Positions 29,394 to 39,880 of a stretch of 64,000 bases of DNA are shown here, one piece after another (position 1 is the stretch's first letter; every line of letters starts with the position of its first letter). This DNA comes from Hyphomonas sp. TMED17 (GTDB lineage: Bacteria > Pseudomonadota > Alphaproteobacteria > Caulobacterales > Hyphomonadaceae), in contig NHBW01000005.1 in assembly GCA_002172915.1 (NCBI GenBank), forward strand, positions 78,466-142,465, written 5' to 3'. Under the pieces are notes generated by a model that saw only the letters and a list, made by a program, of their open reading frames with translations, was not told where the DNA came from and searched no databases. The position numbers and the translations under genes were made by a program.

Positions 29394-30250
29394 AGGGTGA
29401 TGCTGGTCACGCGCCGCTCGGGATCATTGCTGGCCTCGGGCACTTACCGGTTAAAATTGCCGAAGCTGCACATGCGCGCAATCAGAAAGTTTTCGTCGTT
29501 CGGTTAAAGGGTTTTGTCGAACCTGCACTGGATTCCTATCCGGGAACTGAGATTGGTATCGCTGAAATTGGTAAGATACTGAAGGCGCTTAAGCACGCCG
29601 AGTGTGAAGATGTATGCTTTGCCGGCCGGGTTGCGCGACCGGATTTCGCTGCGCTTAAGCCCGACCTGAAAGGGCTAAGCCTGTTGCCCAAAGTTGTTGC
29701 CGCCGCACGGCAGGGGGATGATGCCTTGTTAAGAGTACTTGTCGAAACCGTTGAGGCTGACGGATTCCGGGTTATTGGTGCCGAGCAAGCCAGTGGTGCA
29801 TTACTCGCCGGGGCAGGTGTCATATTGGGCGCAGCGCCGTCGGCTGAATGCATGGCAGACATTCATAAAGCCGCAGAGGTCGCCGCCGAAATCGGTCGCC
29901 TCGATATCGGGCAGGGTGCGATTGTTTGTGACGGTCTGGTTCTATGTGTGGAAGCACAGGAAGGCACTGATTTGATGCTTCAGAGATGTGCACAACTTGA
30001 TCCGAAATTGCGAGGTGATGCCAGTCATCGTAAAGGTGTTTTGGTGAAGCGACCTAAGCCTATTCAGGATCGCCGGATTGATTTGCCAACGATTGGTCCA
30101 ATGACAATAGAAGGCGCCGCAGCGGCCGGATTGGCGGGGGTCGCGGTTGAAACGGGTGGCGCCTTATTGGTGAGTATTGATGATATGAAAGAGCTGGCGG
30201 ACCGATACGGTCTGTTCGTCTATGGTTTTCCGAAAGATCTGAAGGAATGA
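29378..30250 (+). CDS. lpxI: UDP-2,3-diacylglucosamine hydrolase, LpxI type
   Basis: A 290-residue protein of the LpxI (DUF1009) family, which replaces LpxH in alphaproteobacteria and cleaves UDP-2,3-diacylglucosamine to lipid X and UMP. The N-terminal domain contains LGIIAGLGHLPVKIAEAA, a typical family start; the C-terminal domain includes GQGAIVCDGLVLCVEAQEGTD and the end block PTIGPMTIEGAAAAGLAGVAVE. Its TGA overlaps the lpxB ATG by 3 bases (ATGA), so it lies in one translationally coupled string lpxD-lpxA-lpxI-lpxB. Confidence 0.94.
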   Translation: MSTALEGDAGHAPLGIIAGLGHLPVKIAEAAHARNQKVFVVRLKGFVEPALDSYPGTEIGIAEIGKILKALKHAECEDVCFAGRVARPDFAALKPDLKGLSLLPKVVAAARQGDDALLRVLVETVEADGFRVIGAEQASGALLAGAGVILGAAPSAECMADIHKAAEVAAEIGRLDIGQGAIVCDGLVLCVEAQEGTDLMLQRCAQLDPKLRGDASHRKGVLVKRPKPIQDRRIDLPTIGPMTIEGAAAAGLAGVAVETGGALLVSIDDMKELADRYGLFVYGFPKDLKE

Positions 30251-31407
30251 ATGGACGTCGGTTTTTCGTCGTCGCTGCCGAGCCGTCGGGGGATTTACTG
30301 GCGCGGGAAGTGGTCACCGAAATGCGATGTCGCGACCCGAAACTGGAATTATCCTGTATTGGTGGGCCGGAATTGGCGGCTATTGGGCTGGTTTCGAAAA
30401 TCGATATATCGGCGCTATCCATTCTTGGGCTTTTCGAAGGTCTCAAAGCGTATCCTAAAGTGGTGAAGCTGGCCGATGCTGCTGCCGATGCGATTATCGC
30501 GGCTGAGCCGGAAGCAGTTGTTCTCGTCGATTCCTGGGGCTTCATGTTGCGGGTTGCGCAAAGGCTCAAAAAGCGGGCACCGGAAATCAAATTGATCAAG
30601 CTTGTCGGGCCCCAAGTCTGGGCAACAAGGCCAGGACGGGCCAAGACGCTGTCGCAAGTGGTCGATGAACTGATTTGCATCCATGATATGGAAACGCCGT
30701 TCTATGAGCCATATGGATTACCGGTGACAGTGATGGGAAATCCGGCTCTGTCACGGACGCTAAAGGGCAATGGCGAGCGTCTCCGTAAATTGCTGGGTAT
30801 CGCCAATGATAAAGAGATCCTTCTGGTTCTTCCGGGCAGTCGTCCAAGCGAAATAGCCCGGGTTTCACCGGCATTGGTTGAAGCCGCCCGTATCGTGCGT
30901 AATCAAAGACCGGATCTGGATATTGTTTTTGCGCCTGCGGAGTCAGTGCGGGCGCAGTTTGCAGCGATGTTTCAAGGACAGCTGAACTGGAGCCATTTGG
31001 TGCCGGCACAGGCCAGCCCCAATGATGTTATGGCCGCTTCGACACTTGCATTGGCCTGTTCCGGAACCGTTACGAGTGAACTGGCGGTCCAGCAGGTGCC
31101 ATTTCTCGTCGGTTACCGGACCGGATGGATTACATGGTTTTTGGCGAGGTATTTTTTGTTCAAGCCGAAATGCATCACATTATTGAATATTGCGGCGGGC
31201 GACCGGGAAGTCGCCCCGGAATTTGTTCAAACAAAATTGAATGCGCAAACAGTCGCCGCCGCCGCGCTGGAGCGGTTGGCCAATCCTGCGATGCTTGAGG
31301 CACAAATTGCGGCCCAGAACAGCATTCTTGCGACGATGGGAATAGGCCAGCAGCCGGCGGCAGAAATTGCCGCTACGGCTATCCTGTCAACGTCTAGCGC
31401 GACTTGA
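30247..31407 (+). CDS. lpxB: Lipid-A-disaccharide synthase
   Basis: A 386-residue GT-B glycosyltransferase that joins UDP-2,3-diacylglucosamine and lipid X. N-terminal [16 protein letters not shown] is the family start (AGEPSGD-type motif); the middle has [15 protein letters not shown] and [18 protein letters not shown] and [24 protein letters not shown] mark the C-terminal domain. It is the last gene of the long envelope operon, and its 3' end overlaps the end of gltA on the other strand by 14 bp. Confidence 0.96.
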   Translation: MNGRRFFVVAAEPSGDLLAREVVTEMRCRDPKLELSCIGGPELAAIGLVSKIDISALSILGLFEGLKAYPKVVKLADAAADAIIAAEPEAVVLVDSWGFMLRVAQRLKKRAPEIKLIKLVGPQVWATRPGRAKTLSQVVDELICIHDMETPFYEPYGLPVTVMGNPALSRTLKGNGERLRKLLGIANDKEILLVLPGSRPSEIARVSPALVEAARIVRNQRPDLDIVFAPAESVRAQFAAMFQGQLNWSHLVPAQASPNDVMAASTLALACSGTVTSELAVQQVPFLVGYRTGWITWFLARYFLFKPKCITLLNIAAGDREVAPEFVQTKLNAQTVAAAALERLANPAMLEAQIAAQNSILATMGIGQQPAAEIAATAILSTSSAT

Positions 31408-32695
31408 TTTCGATGAAATCACGACGCGCAGCGCCAGTATAAATCTGACGGGGACGTCCGATCCGTTGGCTCGGGTCCTCGATCATTTCGTTGAGTTGTG
31501 AACACCAGCCGACAGTCCGGGCGAGCGCGAACAGGACCGTGAACATTTCGGTCGGGAAGCCCATCGCATCGAGTATGACGCCGGAATAGAAATCGACATT
31601 TGGATAAAGCTTCTTTTCGATGAAATAATCATCCTCGAGGGCTATGCGTTCGAGCTCTTTGGCGACTTGCAGAACCGGATTGTCGATACCGAGCTCATAA
31701 AGAACTTCGGCCGCCGTTTCCTGCATTACCGTCGCTCTTGGGTCATAATTCTTATAAACGCGGTGGCCGAAGCCCATAAGTCTGAACGGATCGTTTTTGT
31801 CCTTCGCGCGCGCGATGAATTCCGGGATCCGGTCGACGCTGCCAATTTCACGAAGCATGTTCAGACACGCTTCATTCGCACCACCATGGCTTGGTCCCCA
31901 CAGCGACGCAACGCCGGCAGCGACAGCAGCATAGGGGTGAGCGCCGGATGATCCGGCGAGGCGTACAGTTGAGGTCGACGCGTTTTGCTCATGGTCGGCG
32001 TGCAGAATAAAGATCTTGTCCATGGCTTTTGCCAGGATCGGATTGGTTTCATACTTTTCGGCCGGAACAGCAAAACACATGCGTAGGAAATTCTCTGCAT
32101 AAGACAGATCATTTTGTGGATTCACGAAGGGCTGGCCAACATTATACTTGTATATGCGTGCCGCGAGGGTCGGCATTTTCGCAATCAAACGAATATAGGC
32201 GAGGTGACGCTCGTCAGGGTCCGAGCTGTCCATTGCGCCGGGATAGAAGGCCGACATGGCGCCAACTGTTCCAGTCAGCATGGCCATTGGGTGGCTGTCG
32301 CGCCGGAAGCCTTCGAAGAAACGGTCCATTTGGGTGTGCAGCATGGTATGCTGGGTGACTTCATGGGTGAATTTCCGGAACTCGGATTGTGTCGGCAATT
32401 CGCCATTGAGAAGGAGGTAGCTGACTTCCAGGAATCCCGAATTCGCGGCGAGTTGCTCAATCGGATAACCGCGGTGCAACAGGACACCTTTCTCACCGTC
32501 AATAAATGTAATCTGAGATTCGCAAGAGCCAGTCGATGTGAAGCCCGGATCGAGTGTGAATACATCAGCTTCGGCGTAAAGTCGTTTGACGTCGACGACA
32601 TCTGGTCCTTCAACGCCGCTTAAAACTGGCAGTTCAATCGTGCGACCATTAATATCAAGCTTCGCGATACCTGTCTGTTTTGCTGTATTCATCAT
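31394..32695 (-). CDS. gltA: Citrate synthase, type II
   Basis: A 433-residue hexameric-type citrate synthase that condenses oxaloacetate and acetyl-CoA. It begins with a small beta domain ([17 protein letters not shown]), typical of the long Gram-negative form. Catalytic His are in [12 protein letters not shown] and [14 protein letters not shown], and the catalytic Asp in PNVDFYSG. It is transcribed after gltX with a 32-bp gap. No terminator is visible between it and the convergent lpxB end; the two genes overlap by 14 bp. Confidence 0.98.
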   Translation of the reverse strand: MMNTAKQTGIAKLDINGRTIELPVLSGVEGPDVVDVKRLYAEADVFTLDPGFTSTGSCESQITFIDGEKGVLLHRGYPIEQLAANSGFLEVSYLLLNGELPTQSEFRKFTHEVTQHTMLHTQMDRFFEGFRRDSHPMAMLTGTVGAMSAFYPGAMDSSDPDERHLAYIRLIAKMPTLAARIYKYNVGQPFVNPQNDLSYAENFLRMCFAVPAEKYETNPILAKAMDKIFILHADHEQNASTSTVRLAGSSGAHPYAAVAAGVASLWGPSHGGANEACLNMLREIGSVDRIPEFIARAKDKNDPFRLMGFGHRVYKNYDPRATVMQETAAEVLYELGIDNPVLQVAKELERIALEDDYFIEKKLYPNVDFYSGVILDAMGFPTEMFTVLFALARTVGWCSQLNEMIEDPSQRIGRPRQIYTGAARRDFIEIKSR

Positions 32696-32727
32696 CTACC
32701 CTCTTTACCGGCTGACCCCAACTCGGC

Positions 32728-34188
32728 TCAGTGCGGCATATGTAAGTCTATTCGCTTCAATGTCTCCTCCCGGCCAAGCCAGCTTAACACTGGAGCAAGG
32801 TCAGGGGCCGGCAATCCGCCAGTTAAAGCCGCTCGCAAAGGTGGACCAACCCGCCCAATTGATAGGTCGTGACGGTAACAAAACTCAGCGATTAGCTTTT
32901 CAAGACCTTCAATAGTCCAAGTTTCGGCTGCGTCTAGGGTCTGACGGATGTTTCCAAGCAAACTGAGGTTTTCGGGTTTCAATGCCTTGCGCGCATTCTT
33001 GGTCAGAGCGTTCACATTATTGTCCCACAGAAACCGGCAGGCGCTTGCAAGTTCGGGAAGAGTGTTGCCGCGGTCACGCAGGGCTGGAAGCGCTCGTTTT
33101 ATGCGGGCCTTGACGGTGTCATCCATCTTTTCATGCTCTGCTATGAACGGGTAGAGAAGCGTCAGAAGACGATCCGGTTCAGCGACACGGATGAAGTGCG
33201 AATTGACGTCATCGAGTTTGGCGAGATCGAGACGCGAGGCTGATTTGTTTAGGCCACCGAGAGTGAAAACCGCTGCCGCCTCTTCGACTGTAAATATTTC
33301 CGTATCGCCATGGCTCCAGCCGAGTCTCAAAAGATAGGCGCAGAGTGCCTCCGGCAAATATCCCATATCGCGATAGGCAAGTGTTGAAAGCGCACCATGG
33401 CGTTTTGATAATTTGCCGCCATCTTCTCCGTGAATCAGCGGGACGTGCACAAATTCCGGTACATCCCAGCCCATGGCTTGATAGACCGGGATCTGCCGGA
33501 ACGTGTTCCGCAAATGATCATTTCCCCGCAAGACAAGCGTAACGCCCATATCGTGATCATCGACAACGACGGCGAGCATATAAGTTGGCGTGCCATCGGC
33601 CCGCAAAAGGATGAGATCGTCAATTTCACTTGCATCGATTTTGATTTCACCTTGCAAATGATCATTCAGGCAGATCTGTCCCTGTTCGGGTGCGCGCAGA
33701 CGAATAGTGTAGGGGGCGTCGGGTGAGGGCGGCTGTGCACCATCGCGCCATGGCGACCGGAACGGCGCCAGCTTTTCATTGGCTTGCTGAAGCAAGTCTT
33801 GCCGTGCGGCCTCGCTAAGTCCATCCTGCTTTGCTGCATTGCGGAGGCCTTCTCCCTGCTCGCGCCGGGTCTGCAATTCCTCTGGGGTTGAATAACATTT
33901 GAATGCCGCGCCGGTTTCGAGCATTTCGTTGGCGCAGGCGACATGCCGGTCGGCATTTGCGCTCTGGAAAACGGGTGGCTCATCCGGCGCCAGCCCGAGC
34001 CAGTCGAGAGCCTCGATGATTGCCTGGGTTGCCTCCGGCGTCGATCTGGACTTATCTGTATCTTCGATCCGCAGCAGGAATGTTCCGTCATTATGCTTGG
34101 CCAGCAAGACATTAAATAAAGCTGTTCTGGCGCCGCCAATATGAAGCATTCCAGTCGGGGAGGGCGCAAAACGAGTAATCATAGTCAT
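32728..34188 (-). CDS. gltX: Glutamyl-tRNA synthetase
   Basis: A 486-residue class I synthetase. FAPSPTGMLHIGGARTALFN holds the HIGH-type motif at residues about 7-26 and KLSKRHG is the KMSKS-type motif near residue 255. The C-terminal helical anticodon-binding domain ends with the usual compact fold. It charges tRNA-Glu, and often tRNA-Gln in alphaproteobacteria as the non-discriminating form; which applies here cannot be read from sequence alone. It diverges from comEC with only 45 bp between start codons. Confidence 0.97.
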   Translation of the reverse strand: MTMITRFAPSPTGMLHIGGARTALFNVLLAKHNDGTFLLRIEDTDKSRSTPEATQAIIEALDWLGLAPDEPPVFQSANADRHVACANEMLETGAAFKCYSTPEELQTRREQGEGLRNAAKQDGLSEAARQDLLQQANEKLAPFRSPWRDGAQPPSPDAPYTIRLRAPEQGQICLNDHLQGEIKIDASEIDDLILLRADGTPTYMLAVVVDDHDMGVTLVLRGNDHLRNTFRQIPVYQAMGWDVPEFVHVPLIHGEDGGKLSKRHGALSTLAYRDMGYLPEALCAYLLRLGWSHGDTEIFTVEEAAAVFTLGGLNKSASRLDLAKLDDVNSHFIRVAEPDRLLTLLYPFIAEHEKMDDTVKARIKRALPALRDRGNTLPELASACRFLWDNNVNALTKNARKALKPENLSLLGNIRQTLDAAETWTIEGLEKLIAEFCYRHDLSIGRVGPPLRAALTGGLPAPDLAPVLSWLGREETLKRIDLHMPH

Positions 34189-34233
34189 GGGTGGGGATGA
34201 GGTCTTCTATCTGGACGAGGGTTAAATTCTATT

Positions 34234-36330
34234 GTGCTTCAACACGCTGTGGCGCGCTTAGGCAAGGGTTTTCGCATATCCCTGCTGTGGCGACACGAAC
34301 TTTTCAGGCGCGAAATCTGGCTGCGATATCGTGCCATTTTTTACGCGTTTTCAATGGCTTTAGGCGCGGCTCTATATTTACTTGTCTGGTTTGAACCGGC
34401 TGTTTCGATAAGTGCCTTAACGAGTGTATTTTGCGGCGGTCTTGTGTTCGGACTGGCGCGCTTTGCTGGTACCTATTCAGGGCTAGCCCTGGGCGCACGC
34501 TTCATTCTGGCGGTAAGTATTGGATTGTTGGCCGGTCAGGCCACGAGCTGGCGATCACAAGGCCCCTGGCTGGATGGTGTTGTCGGCCCGGTTATGATCG
34601 AGGGCTGGGTGACAGCGATTGATCCAGCCCGTCGTGGTGATAGGATTCGGCTGGCTGTGCATGCCATTCAAGGCTTGCCTGCTAACGAGCTTCCAGGCGT
34701 GATCCGGTTAACCCATATCTCGGAGCGGCATGTCGACGTCGGACGGTTCGTGCGCTGCTGGTCGGTTGTGCGACCGCCGCCAGGGCCATTACTGGCAAAT
34801 GATTACGCTTTTGACCGTCAGGCCTATTTTGAGGGGTTGAGCGGCGTCGGATATGTTCAGGGGCGTTGCCGTGGTGGCGTTTTGGGGCCGCCAAAAAATG
34901 TTGCCACCGGCCTCCAGCTAGAGATTGCGCAGATGCGACGGGCGCTGGCGCGATACGTTTATCGCCATGCTGGCGGCATTGACGCCCATCGTGGCGCCGG
35001 ATTTGCAGCGGCGCTGGTCTCCGGTGATCGCAGTTTCATGTCGCCCGACGTGCAGCAGGCTCTACGGGGCTCGGGACTTGCTCATTTGATGGCCATTTCC
35101 GGCCTGCATATGGGCTTGCTTAGCGGACTGGCCTATGTGTTCGTCTGGCGTAACCTCGTGCTGATAGAGCCACTGGCGCTGCGGGTGCCGGTCCGGAAGC
35201 TAGCCGCTAGCGCTGCTATCATGGCGGGTCTGGCTTATCTGCTTGTTTCCGGTGGAAGTGTGTCGACGCAGCGCGCTTTCATAATGGCGTTGATTTTCTA
35301 TGCGGCAATTCTGTTCGACCGGCGTGCTCTGAGCATGCAATCCTGTGCGCTGGCGATGATGCTGATTGTGCTGTGGATGCCATGGTCAGTCCTGACGCCT
35401 GGTTTTCAAATGTCATTTGCCGCAACCGGCGCGTTAATTGCAACTTATGAGGCATGGCGACAGCGCCGCCGTAGCGTTGAGTTAAAACCGGCGGGGTTCG
35501 GGTTCTGGCTCAAATCCCTGTTTGTAACATCGGTTGTGTCGACGCTGGCGACGCTGCCGTTCGGGCTGTTTCCCTTTGGACGGGTTGCCGAGCATAGCAT
35601 TGTCGCAAATTTAATTGCGATGCCGATTTTTACATTGGTTAGCGCGCCCGTGGCGATGAGTTCATTATTGTTTTTACCATTTGGGCTGTCGGATGAAGTC
35701 ATGCAGGTTTTTGGATTGAGTCTGGTTGCGGTGGTCACGGTTGCAGACTGGTTTTTCCCGGATGTGGAGGCTGCACAATCAGCCTTCAAACCCATGACCG
35801 GCCTTAGCTTGCTCAGTTTATCGGTTAGCCTCGGCTGGGTGTTTATAGCAACGGGAAAATGGCGCTCCCTCGCTATTATTCCGCTTCTTAGCGGTCTGGG
35901 CATATGGCTGTTATCACCAGCGGCTGGACTCGTCTGGGCGCCGAGCGGCGATGTTTTACTAATCGCCGCGAACGGGCGCGCCGAACGTATTCACGTATCG
36001 AAAGGCTCCGGTTTGATGCCCATGCGATACCGAAATGTCGAGCGTCGGGAGCTTTGCGCAGCGCTTTTATGTCAGTATGTGATCGGCCCCAGTCGAATAG
36101 CGATTATCGTGCGTCCGGACGAGGTTGCTTGCGAAGATCTTGATGATGTTGAGCTGGTACTCGCGAAATACAGGCAGCCGGAAAGTTTCGCATGTAGTCC
36201 GCCCTGGTTTAGCTGGCAGGATGTTCCCGAGCGTGCCGGACAACAATGGCGCCTGCTAAACGGGAGGCTGCGCCGCGTTGCGCCGCCGCCATGCGGCCGC
36301 CGGCCTTGGCGTTCCTGTTATAGCGATTAG
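34234..36330 (+). CDS. comEC: ComEC/Rec2-family membrane channel protein
   Basis: A 698-residue polytopic membrane protein starting at GTG 34234. N-terminal helices and an OB-fold-like periplasmic domain (DUF4131-type, about 50-200) precede the Competence domain with LVSGDRSFM and [19 protein letters not shown]. At least nine further hydrophobic helices follow. The last ~120 residues are soluble but carry no H-x-H-x-D-H motif, so the metallo-beta-lactamase domain found in B. subtilis ComEC is absent, as often in alphaproteobacteria. It would form the inner-membrane channel for single-stranded DNA uptake; no other competence gene is in this window. Its 3' end overlaps lexA by 4 bp, convergent. 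Confidence 0.9.
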   Translation: MLQHAVARLGKGFRISLLWRHELFRREIWLRYRAIFYAFSMALGAALYLLVWFEPAVSISALTSVFCGGLVFGLARFAGTYSGLALGARFILAVSIGLLAGQATSWRSQGPWLDGVVGPVMIEGWVTAIDPARRGDRIRLAVHAIQGLPANELPGVIRLTHISERHVDVGRFVRCWSVVRPPPGPLLANDYAFDRQAYFEGLSGVGYVQGRCRGGVLGPPKNVATGLQLEIAQMRRALARYVYRHAGGIDAHRGAGFAAALVSGDRSFMSPDVQQALRGSGLAHLMAISGLHMGLLSGLAYVFVWRNLVLIEPLALRVPVRKLAASAAIMAGLAYLLVSGGSVSTQRAFIMALIFYAAILFDRRALSMQSCALAMMLIVLWMPWSVLTPGFQMSFAATGALIATYEAWRQRRRSVELKPAGFGFWLKSLFVTSVVSTLATLPFGLFPFGRVAEHSIVANLIAMPIFTLVSAPVAMSSLLFLPFGLSDEVMQVFGLSLVAVVTVADWFFPDVEAAQSAFKPMTGLSLLSLSVSLGWVFIATGKWRSLAIIPLLSGLGIWLLSPAAGLVWAPSGDVLLIAANGRAERIHVSKGSGLMPMRYRNVERRELCAALLCQYVIGPSRIAIIVRPDEVACEDLDDVELVLAKYRQPESFACSPPWFSWQDVPERAGQQWRLLNGRLRRVAPPPCGRRPWRSCYSD

Positions 36331-37001
36331 TTGTATCGCCTCATCAATCCGACGAGACGGCCCTGAACTCTGACCCGGTCCGGACCAAATATACGGGTTT
36401 CGTAGGCCGGGTTGGCGGCTTCCAGCGCGATCGATGCGCCTTTTTTGCGTAACCGTTTCAGCGTGGCTTCTTCTTCATCTATTAAGGCAACAACAATATC
36501 GCCTGATTCCGCATTTTCGGTCCGGTTCAGCACAACAATATCACCGTCCAGAATACCTGCATTGATCATGGAGTCGCCCTGCACCTCCAACGCATAGTGA
36601 AGGCTGGCATCGCCGAGCTCCATAGGCGGACGAATCTGTTCGATTTCATTCTGTATCGCAGCGATAGGCACACCGGCGGCAATCCGGCCAAGCACGGGTA
36701 TTGTGTCATTATCCGCTCTGCTCGGAACTGTATCGACAACGCTTGGACGAAATTTCCTATTGGTGCGCGCTGCAGCCGCTGATGTTGATTCTGGCAGTTT
36801 CAGGACTTCCAGAGCGCGTGCGCGATTTGGTAGCCGGCGGATGAAGTTTCTTTCCTCGAGCGCGACAATAAGGCGATGGATGCCTGACTTTGATGCGAGA
36901 TTGAGTGCCGCCTTCATTTCGTCGAATGACGGTGAAACGCCATCAGTTTTAATCCGGTCATTAATAAAAAGTAGCAGTTCTTTTTGTTTGGAGGTGAGCA
37001 T
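36327..37001 (-). CDS. lexA: LexA SOS repressor
   Basis: A 224-residue repressor, start ATG 37001 with GGAGA 7 nt upstream; a longer open frame exists but its extra 50 residues are not LexA-like. Winged-helix DNA-binding domain at residues 1-70 with the recognition helix near [17 protein letters not shown]. Self-cleavage site Ala109-Gly110 in RIAAGVPIA; catalytic Ser144 in QGDSMINAG and Lys182 in EATLKRL. RecA-stimulated autocleavage would derepress DNA repair genes. A near-consensus GTTC-N7-GTTC-type box lies just upstream, consistent with autoregulation. Confidence 0.97.
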   Translation of the reverse strand: MLTSKQKELLLFINDRIKTDGVSPSFDEMKAALNLASKSGIHRLIVALEERNFIRRLPNRARALEVLKLPESTSAAAARTNRKFRPSVVDTVPSRADNDTIPVLGRIAAGVPIAAIQNEIEQIRPPMELGDASLHYALEVQGDSMINAGILDGDIVVLNRTENAESGDIVVALIDEEEATLKRLRKKGASIALEAANPAYETRIFGPDRVRVQGRLVGLMRRYN

Positions 37002-37025
37002 GACAATCTCCGCTTGCTTGAATCT

Positions 37026-37040
37026 GTTCATGCTTTGTTT
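37026..37040. promoter_or_regulatory. Probable LexA box before lexA
   Basis: GTTC, 7 bp, GTTT: seven of eight conserved positions of the alphaproteobacterial SOS box GTTC-N7-GTTC. It lies 25-39 bp upstream of the lexA start, where autorepression is expected. Confidence 0.6.
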
Positions 37041-37119
37041 ATTCGCGTTCTGTTCTCGTGTCAAATCAGGCCAGATACCTGAACAGGCGAGAACTGGCGG
37101 GGTTGAATCGGCGCTTTGT

Positions 37120-37914
37120 TTATTTCGCAGCCCGCAGTGTCGCACATGCATTTTTTCGATCAGCCTGTTTCATCAGGCTTTCGCCGATCAGGAAACACCG
37201 GGCACCGGTGCGTCGAAGGCGCGAAATGTCGGCTGCGGTGGATATACCGCTTTCCGATACCAGCAAGCGGTTATCCTTAACATGACCAGCCAGACGTTCG
37301 GTGGTTTCGAGGTCAGTGGTCATTTTTGTCAGATCACGATTATTTATACCAATCAGTCTCGCTGGTAATGCGAGCGCACGGTCGAGTTCGATCCGGTTAT
37401 GGGTTTCGAGCAGAACATCCATTTTCAAATTATGTGCTGTCGCAATTAGATCCTGTGCGAGGGTGTCATCGGTGCAGGCGAGGATAACAAGAATGGCGTC
37501 AGCGCCATGTGCGCGCGCTTCAGCAACTTGTATCGGGTCGATCATGAAGTCCTTGCGTAGCATCGGTAGGCCAACGGCGTTTCGAATGGCGCGAAAGTCG
37601 TCCAGCGTGCCGCCAAAGCTCGGATAGTCGGTTAACACTGACAGACAGGCCGCACCGCCCTGTTCATAGTCAATCGCGATATCGACCGGATTCGCGCCCG
37701 GTAGTATTTCGCCAGCCGATGGTGATTTCCGTTTCATCTCGCAGATAAGAGCATTGTCGTCGCAAGCAGAGATTTCGAGTAGGCGATTGATGAAACCGCG
37801 CGGAGGCACTTGTGTTTCAGCTTCGCGCAGAAAGTCCGATATCGATCGGTCCCGCTTCAGGGCTGCGACCTCATCGGTTTTGTAGGCAATGATTTTATCA
37901 AGCGCGTTACTCAA
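37120..37914 (-). CDS. trpC: Indole-3-glycerol-phosphate synthase
   Basis: A 264-residue TIM-barrel enzyme that closes the indole ring in tryptophan synthesis. Family signatures: [19 protein letters not shown] block (here [15 protein letters not shown]), [50 protein letters not shown] and LVSESGIST. The start is TTG 37914 overlapping the trpD stop (TTGA), suggesting coupled translation. It has no PRAI (TrpF) fusion. The next gene on this strand is lexA, 118 bp on. Confidence 0.96.
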   Translation of the reverse strand: MSNALDKIIAYKTDEVAALKRDRSISDFLREAETQVPPRGFINRLLEISACDDNALICEMKRKSPSAGEILPGANPVDIAIDYEQGGAACLSVLTDYPSFGGTLDDFRAIRNAVGLPMLRKDFMIDPIQVAEARAHGADAILVILACTDDTLAQDLIATAHNLKMDVLLETHNRIELDRALALPARLIGINNRDLTKMTTDLETTERLAGHVKDNRLLVSESGISTAADISRLRRTGARCFLIGESLMKQADRKNACATLRAAK

Positions 37915-38951
37915 TGGGAAAGCCCTTTTGATGCAGCCTTAAGTTTGCGAAGTGTTTTTAAAGCGGCGCCGTTCTCAAGTGCCGCTTTGGCCTGTTGTGC
38001 GCCATCCTGTAAATCGGTTGCCTTGCCAAGTATGTGCAGACCGGCCGCAGCATTGAGCACAACAGCATCTTGAAACGGCCCCGTTCGCCTTTCGAGAAGC
38101 TGATGAATTGCGTCTGCATTGTTTTGCGGGCTACCGCCCCTGAGGGCGCTGAGGGGGCGGGGCCGCAGGCCGGCGTCTTCCGGGCGTACGGTAAATTCAT
38201 TCAATTTCTGGTCGCACACTTCGATAATCTGGGTGTCACCAGAAATTGATAATTCGTCGATACCGCCCATTTCCGCGTCAGATCCATGCACAATCCAAGC
38301 GCGCTTGATGCCAAGCTCGCGCAGGGTTTCGGCCATTGGTCGCAGCCATTTTGGCTCATAGACGCCGAGAATCTGATGGGTTGCACTGGCCGGGTTCGAT
38401 AATGGTCCGAGCAGGTTGAAAATTGTTCTTATGCCGAGCGACTGCCGGACCGGCGCGACGTGACGCATTGCTGAATGATGGCTGCGGGCAAAAAGAAACC
38501 CAATACCAGCCTGCCTAATGCAGGCATGGAACTTTGCTTCGCTCAAATCTATTTCGACACCAAGTTCCTCGAGCACGTCCGCTGATCCGGTTTTCGGTGG
38601 TACGGATCTATTGCCATGTTTGGCGATAGTCCCGCCGCAAGCCGCGATAACGAGCGCGGAGGCCGTTGACGTGTTGAGGCTCGTCCAAGGCAGGCCGCCG
38701 GTCCCGCAAGTGTCGAGGATGTCGCCTGAGAGCGTGATTTGACGCGCCTGCTGCCGCAGAACCCGCGCGCCGGCAATCAGTTCGGTGCTGGTTTCGCCCC
38801 GAACCGCCAGGCCCATAAGGAAGGCGCCAATTTGTTCGGGTGCGGCTTTGCCCTCTAAGATAGTTTGAAAGGCGTCCCCCAACTGCTCTGGTGTCAGACC
38901 TTCGGATCTCGCAATCGATTTAATGGCAAGCGATAGTGACTCAATGGACAT
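37911..38951 (-). CDS. trpD: Anthranilate phosphoribosyltransferase
   Basis: A 346-residue enzyme that attaches phosphoribosyl to anthranilate. The N-terminal helical domain is followed by the PRPP-binding loop DTCGTGG near residue 80, KHGNRSVPPKTGSADVLEELG, and the C-terminal barrel with NLLGPLSNPA and VHGSDAEMGGIDELSISG. The length is normal for a stand-alone TrpD; it is not fused to TrpG. No strong ribosome binding site precedes ATG 38951. Confidence 0.96.
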   Translation of the reverse strand: MSIESLSLAIKSIARSEGLTPEQLGDAFQTILEGKAAPEQIGAFLMGLAVRGETSTELIAGARVLRQQARQITLSGDILDTCGTGGLPWTSLNTSTASALVIAACGGTIAKHGNRSVPPKTGSADVLEELGVEIDLSEAKFHACIRQAGIGFLFARSHHSAMRHVAPVRQSLGIRTIFNLLGPLSNPASATHQILGVYEPKWLRPMAETLRELGIKRAWIVHGSDAEMGGIDELSISGDTQIIEVCDQKLNEFTVRPEDAGLRPRPLSALRGGSPQNNADAIHQLLERRTGPFQDAVVLNAAAGLHILGKATDLQDGAQQAKAALENGAALKTLRKLKAASKGLSH

Positions 38952-39301
38952 AGGTTTGATCTAGTCGTTTCGGTGGCTTCTGAATAGACGTTGTTCTGCC
39001 ATTTTTTTGATCAATTTGTCGAGCGCGAGACACCGGGTTTGGCGATAAAAACGGATTTAAAAGCGTCGGATCAGGATTGCGCTTTGGCTGGCGTCTGCGC
39101 ACGCCACCCAATTGCCCCGACATGTCTCATTCTAATTAAACGATGAATGCATGGCATCGAATTCATGGATGTGATTTTTGCATGACAGGCTTCAGCCGGT
39201 TGCCGGACGCTGCCCAAAGCGAGGCCAGCAACTTGCCTCGCCAGGTTCCGCCGGTCGATCTGGAGATTGGGCGGTTGGCACGTTCGGCCGTGGGCGATGA
39301 A
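38952..39301. other. Non-coding gap inside the trp cluster
   Basis: These 350 bp separate trpG from trpD, two genes that are usually adjacent or overlapping. Open frames here are short and have neither a ribosome binding site nor protein-like composition. No tRNA, hairpin with a T-run or leader peptide rich in Trp codons was seen. It may contain a second promoter for trpD-trpC. Confidence 0.5.
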
Positions 39302-39880
39302 CTAAATGATGGCCAGCCAGTTTTTAAGCATCGCATGTCCGTTCTCGGTCGAGATGCTTTCCGGGTGAAACTGTACGCCAAAAACAGGTCGCGTCGTATG
39401 GGTTACAGCCATGATTTCTTGATCATCGGTGCGGGCATCGACGCGCAGCGAGTCTGGAAGACTAGTCGGTTTGATCGACAGGGAATGGTATCTGACAACG
39501 TTAAACCGCTCAGGCAAACCCTTGAACAGACCTTTTGAATTGTTCCGGATTTCACTGATTTTACCGTGCCGGATAGCCAGTGCGGTATCGATTATAGCGC
39601 CTTCGGCGGCAGCAATGCTCTGATGACCTAGACAGACCCCTAGAATCGGAAGTTGTGGTGGCGCTGATTTAACCAGAGCGACACAGATGCCGGCTTCGTT
39701 CGGCGTGCATGGGCCGGGGGAGAGAACAATACCGTCGGCGCCGATGGCCAGCGCTTCAGTCACGCTGAGTTCGTCATTGCGGATAACGCGGGTTTTTGCG
39801 CCCAGCTCCTCGAGATAATGCACAAGGTTCCAGGTAAAGCTGTCATAATTGTCGATTATGAGGATTGCCGGTCTAGTCAT
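39302..39880 (-). CDS. trpG: Anthranilate synthase component II (glutamine amidotransferase)
   Basis: A 192-residue class I amidotransferase that supplies ammonia to TrpE. ILIIDNYDSFTWNLVHYLEELGA is the family start. The oxyanion/active-site Cys is in PILGVCLGHQSIA, and the His and Glu of the triad in GVQFHPESI. Its ATG lies inside the end of trpE (4-base overlap), so the two subunits are translated together. Confidence 0.97.
   Translation of the reverse strand: MTRPAILIIDNYDSFTWNLVHYLEELGAKTRVIRNDELSVTEALAIGADGIVLSPGPCTPNEAGICVALVKSAPPQLPILGVCLGHQSIAAAEGAIIDTALAIRHGKISEIRNNSKGLFKGLPERFNVVRYHSLSIKPTSLPDSLRVDARTDDQEIMAVTHTTRPVFGVQFHPESISTENGHAMLKNWLAII

Noticed and set aside
36327..37151. 274-codon frame for lexA
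   Set aside because: The additional 50 residues are not LexA-like and run across the SOS box; ATG 37001 has a good ribosome binding site.
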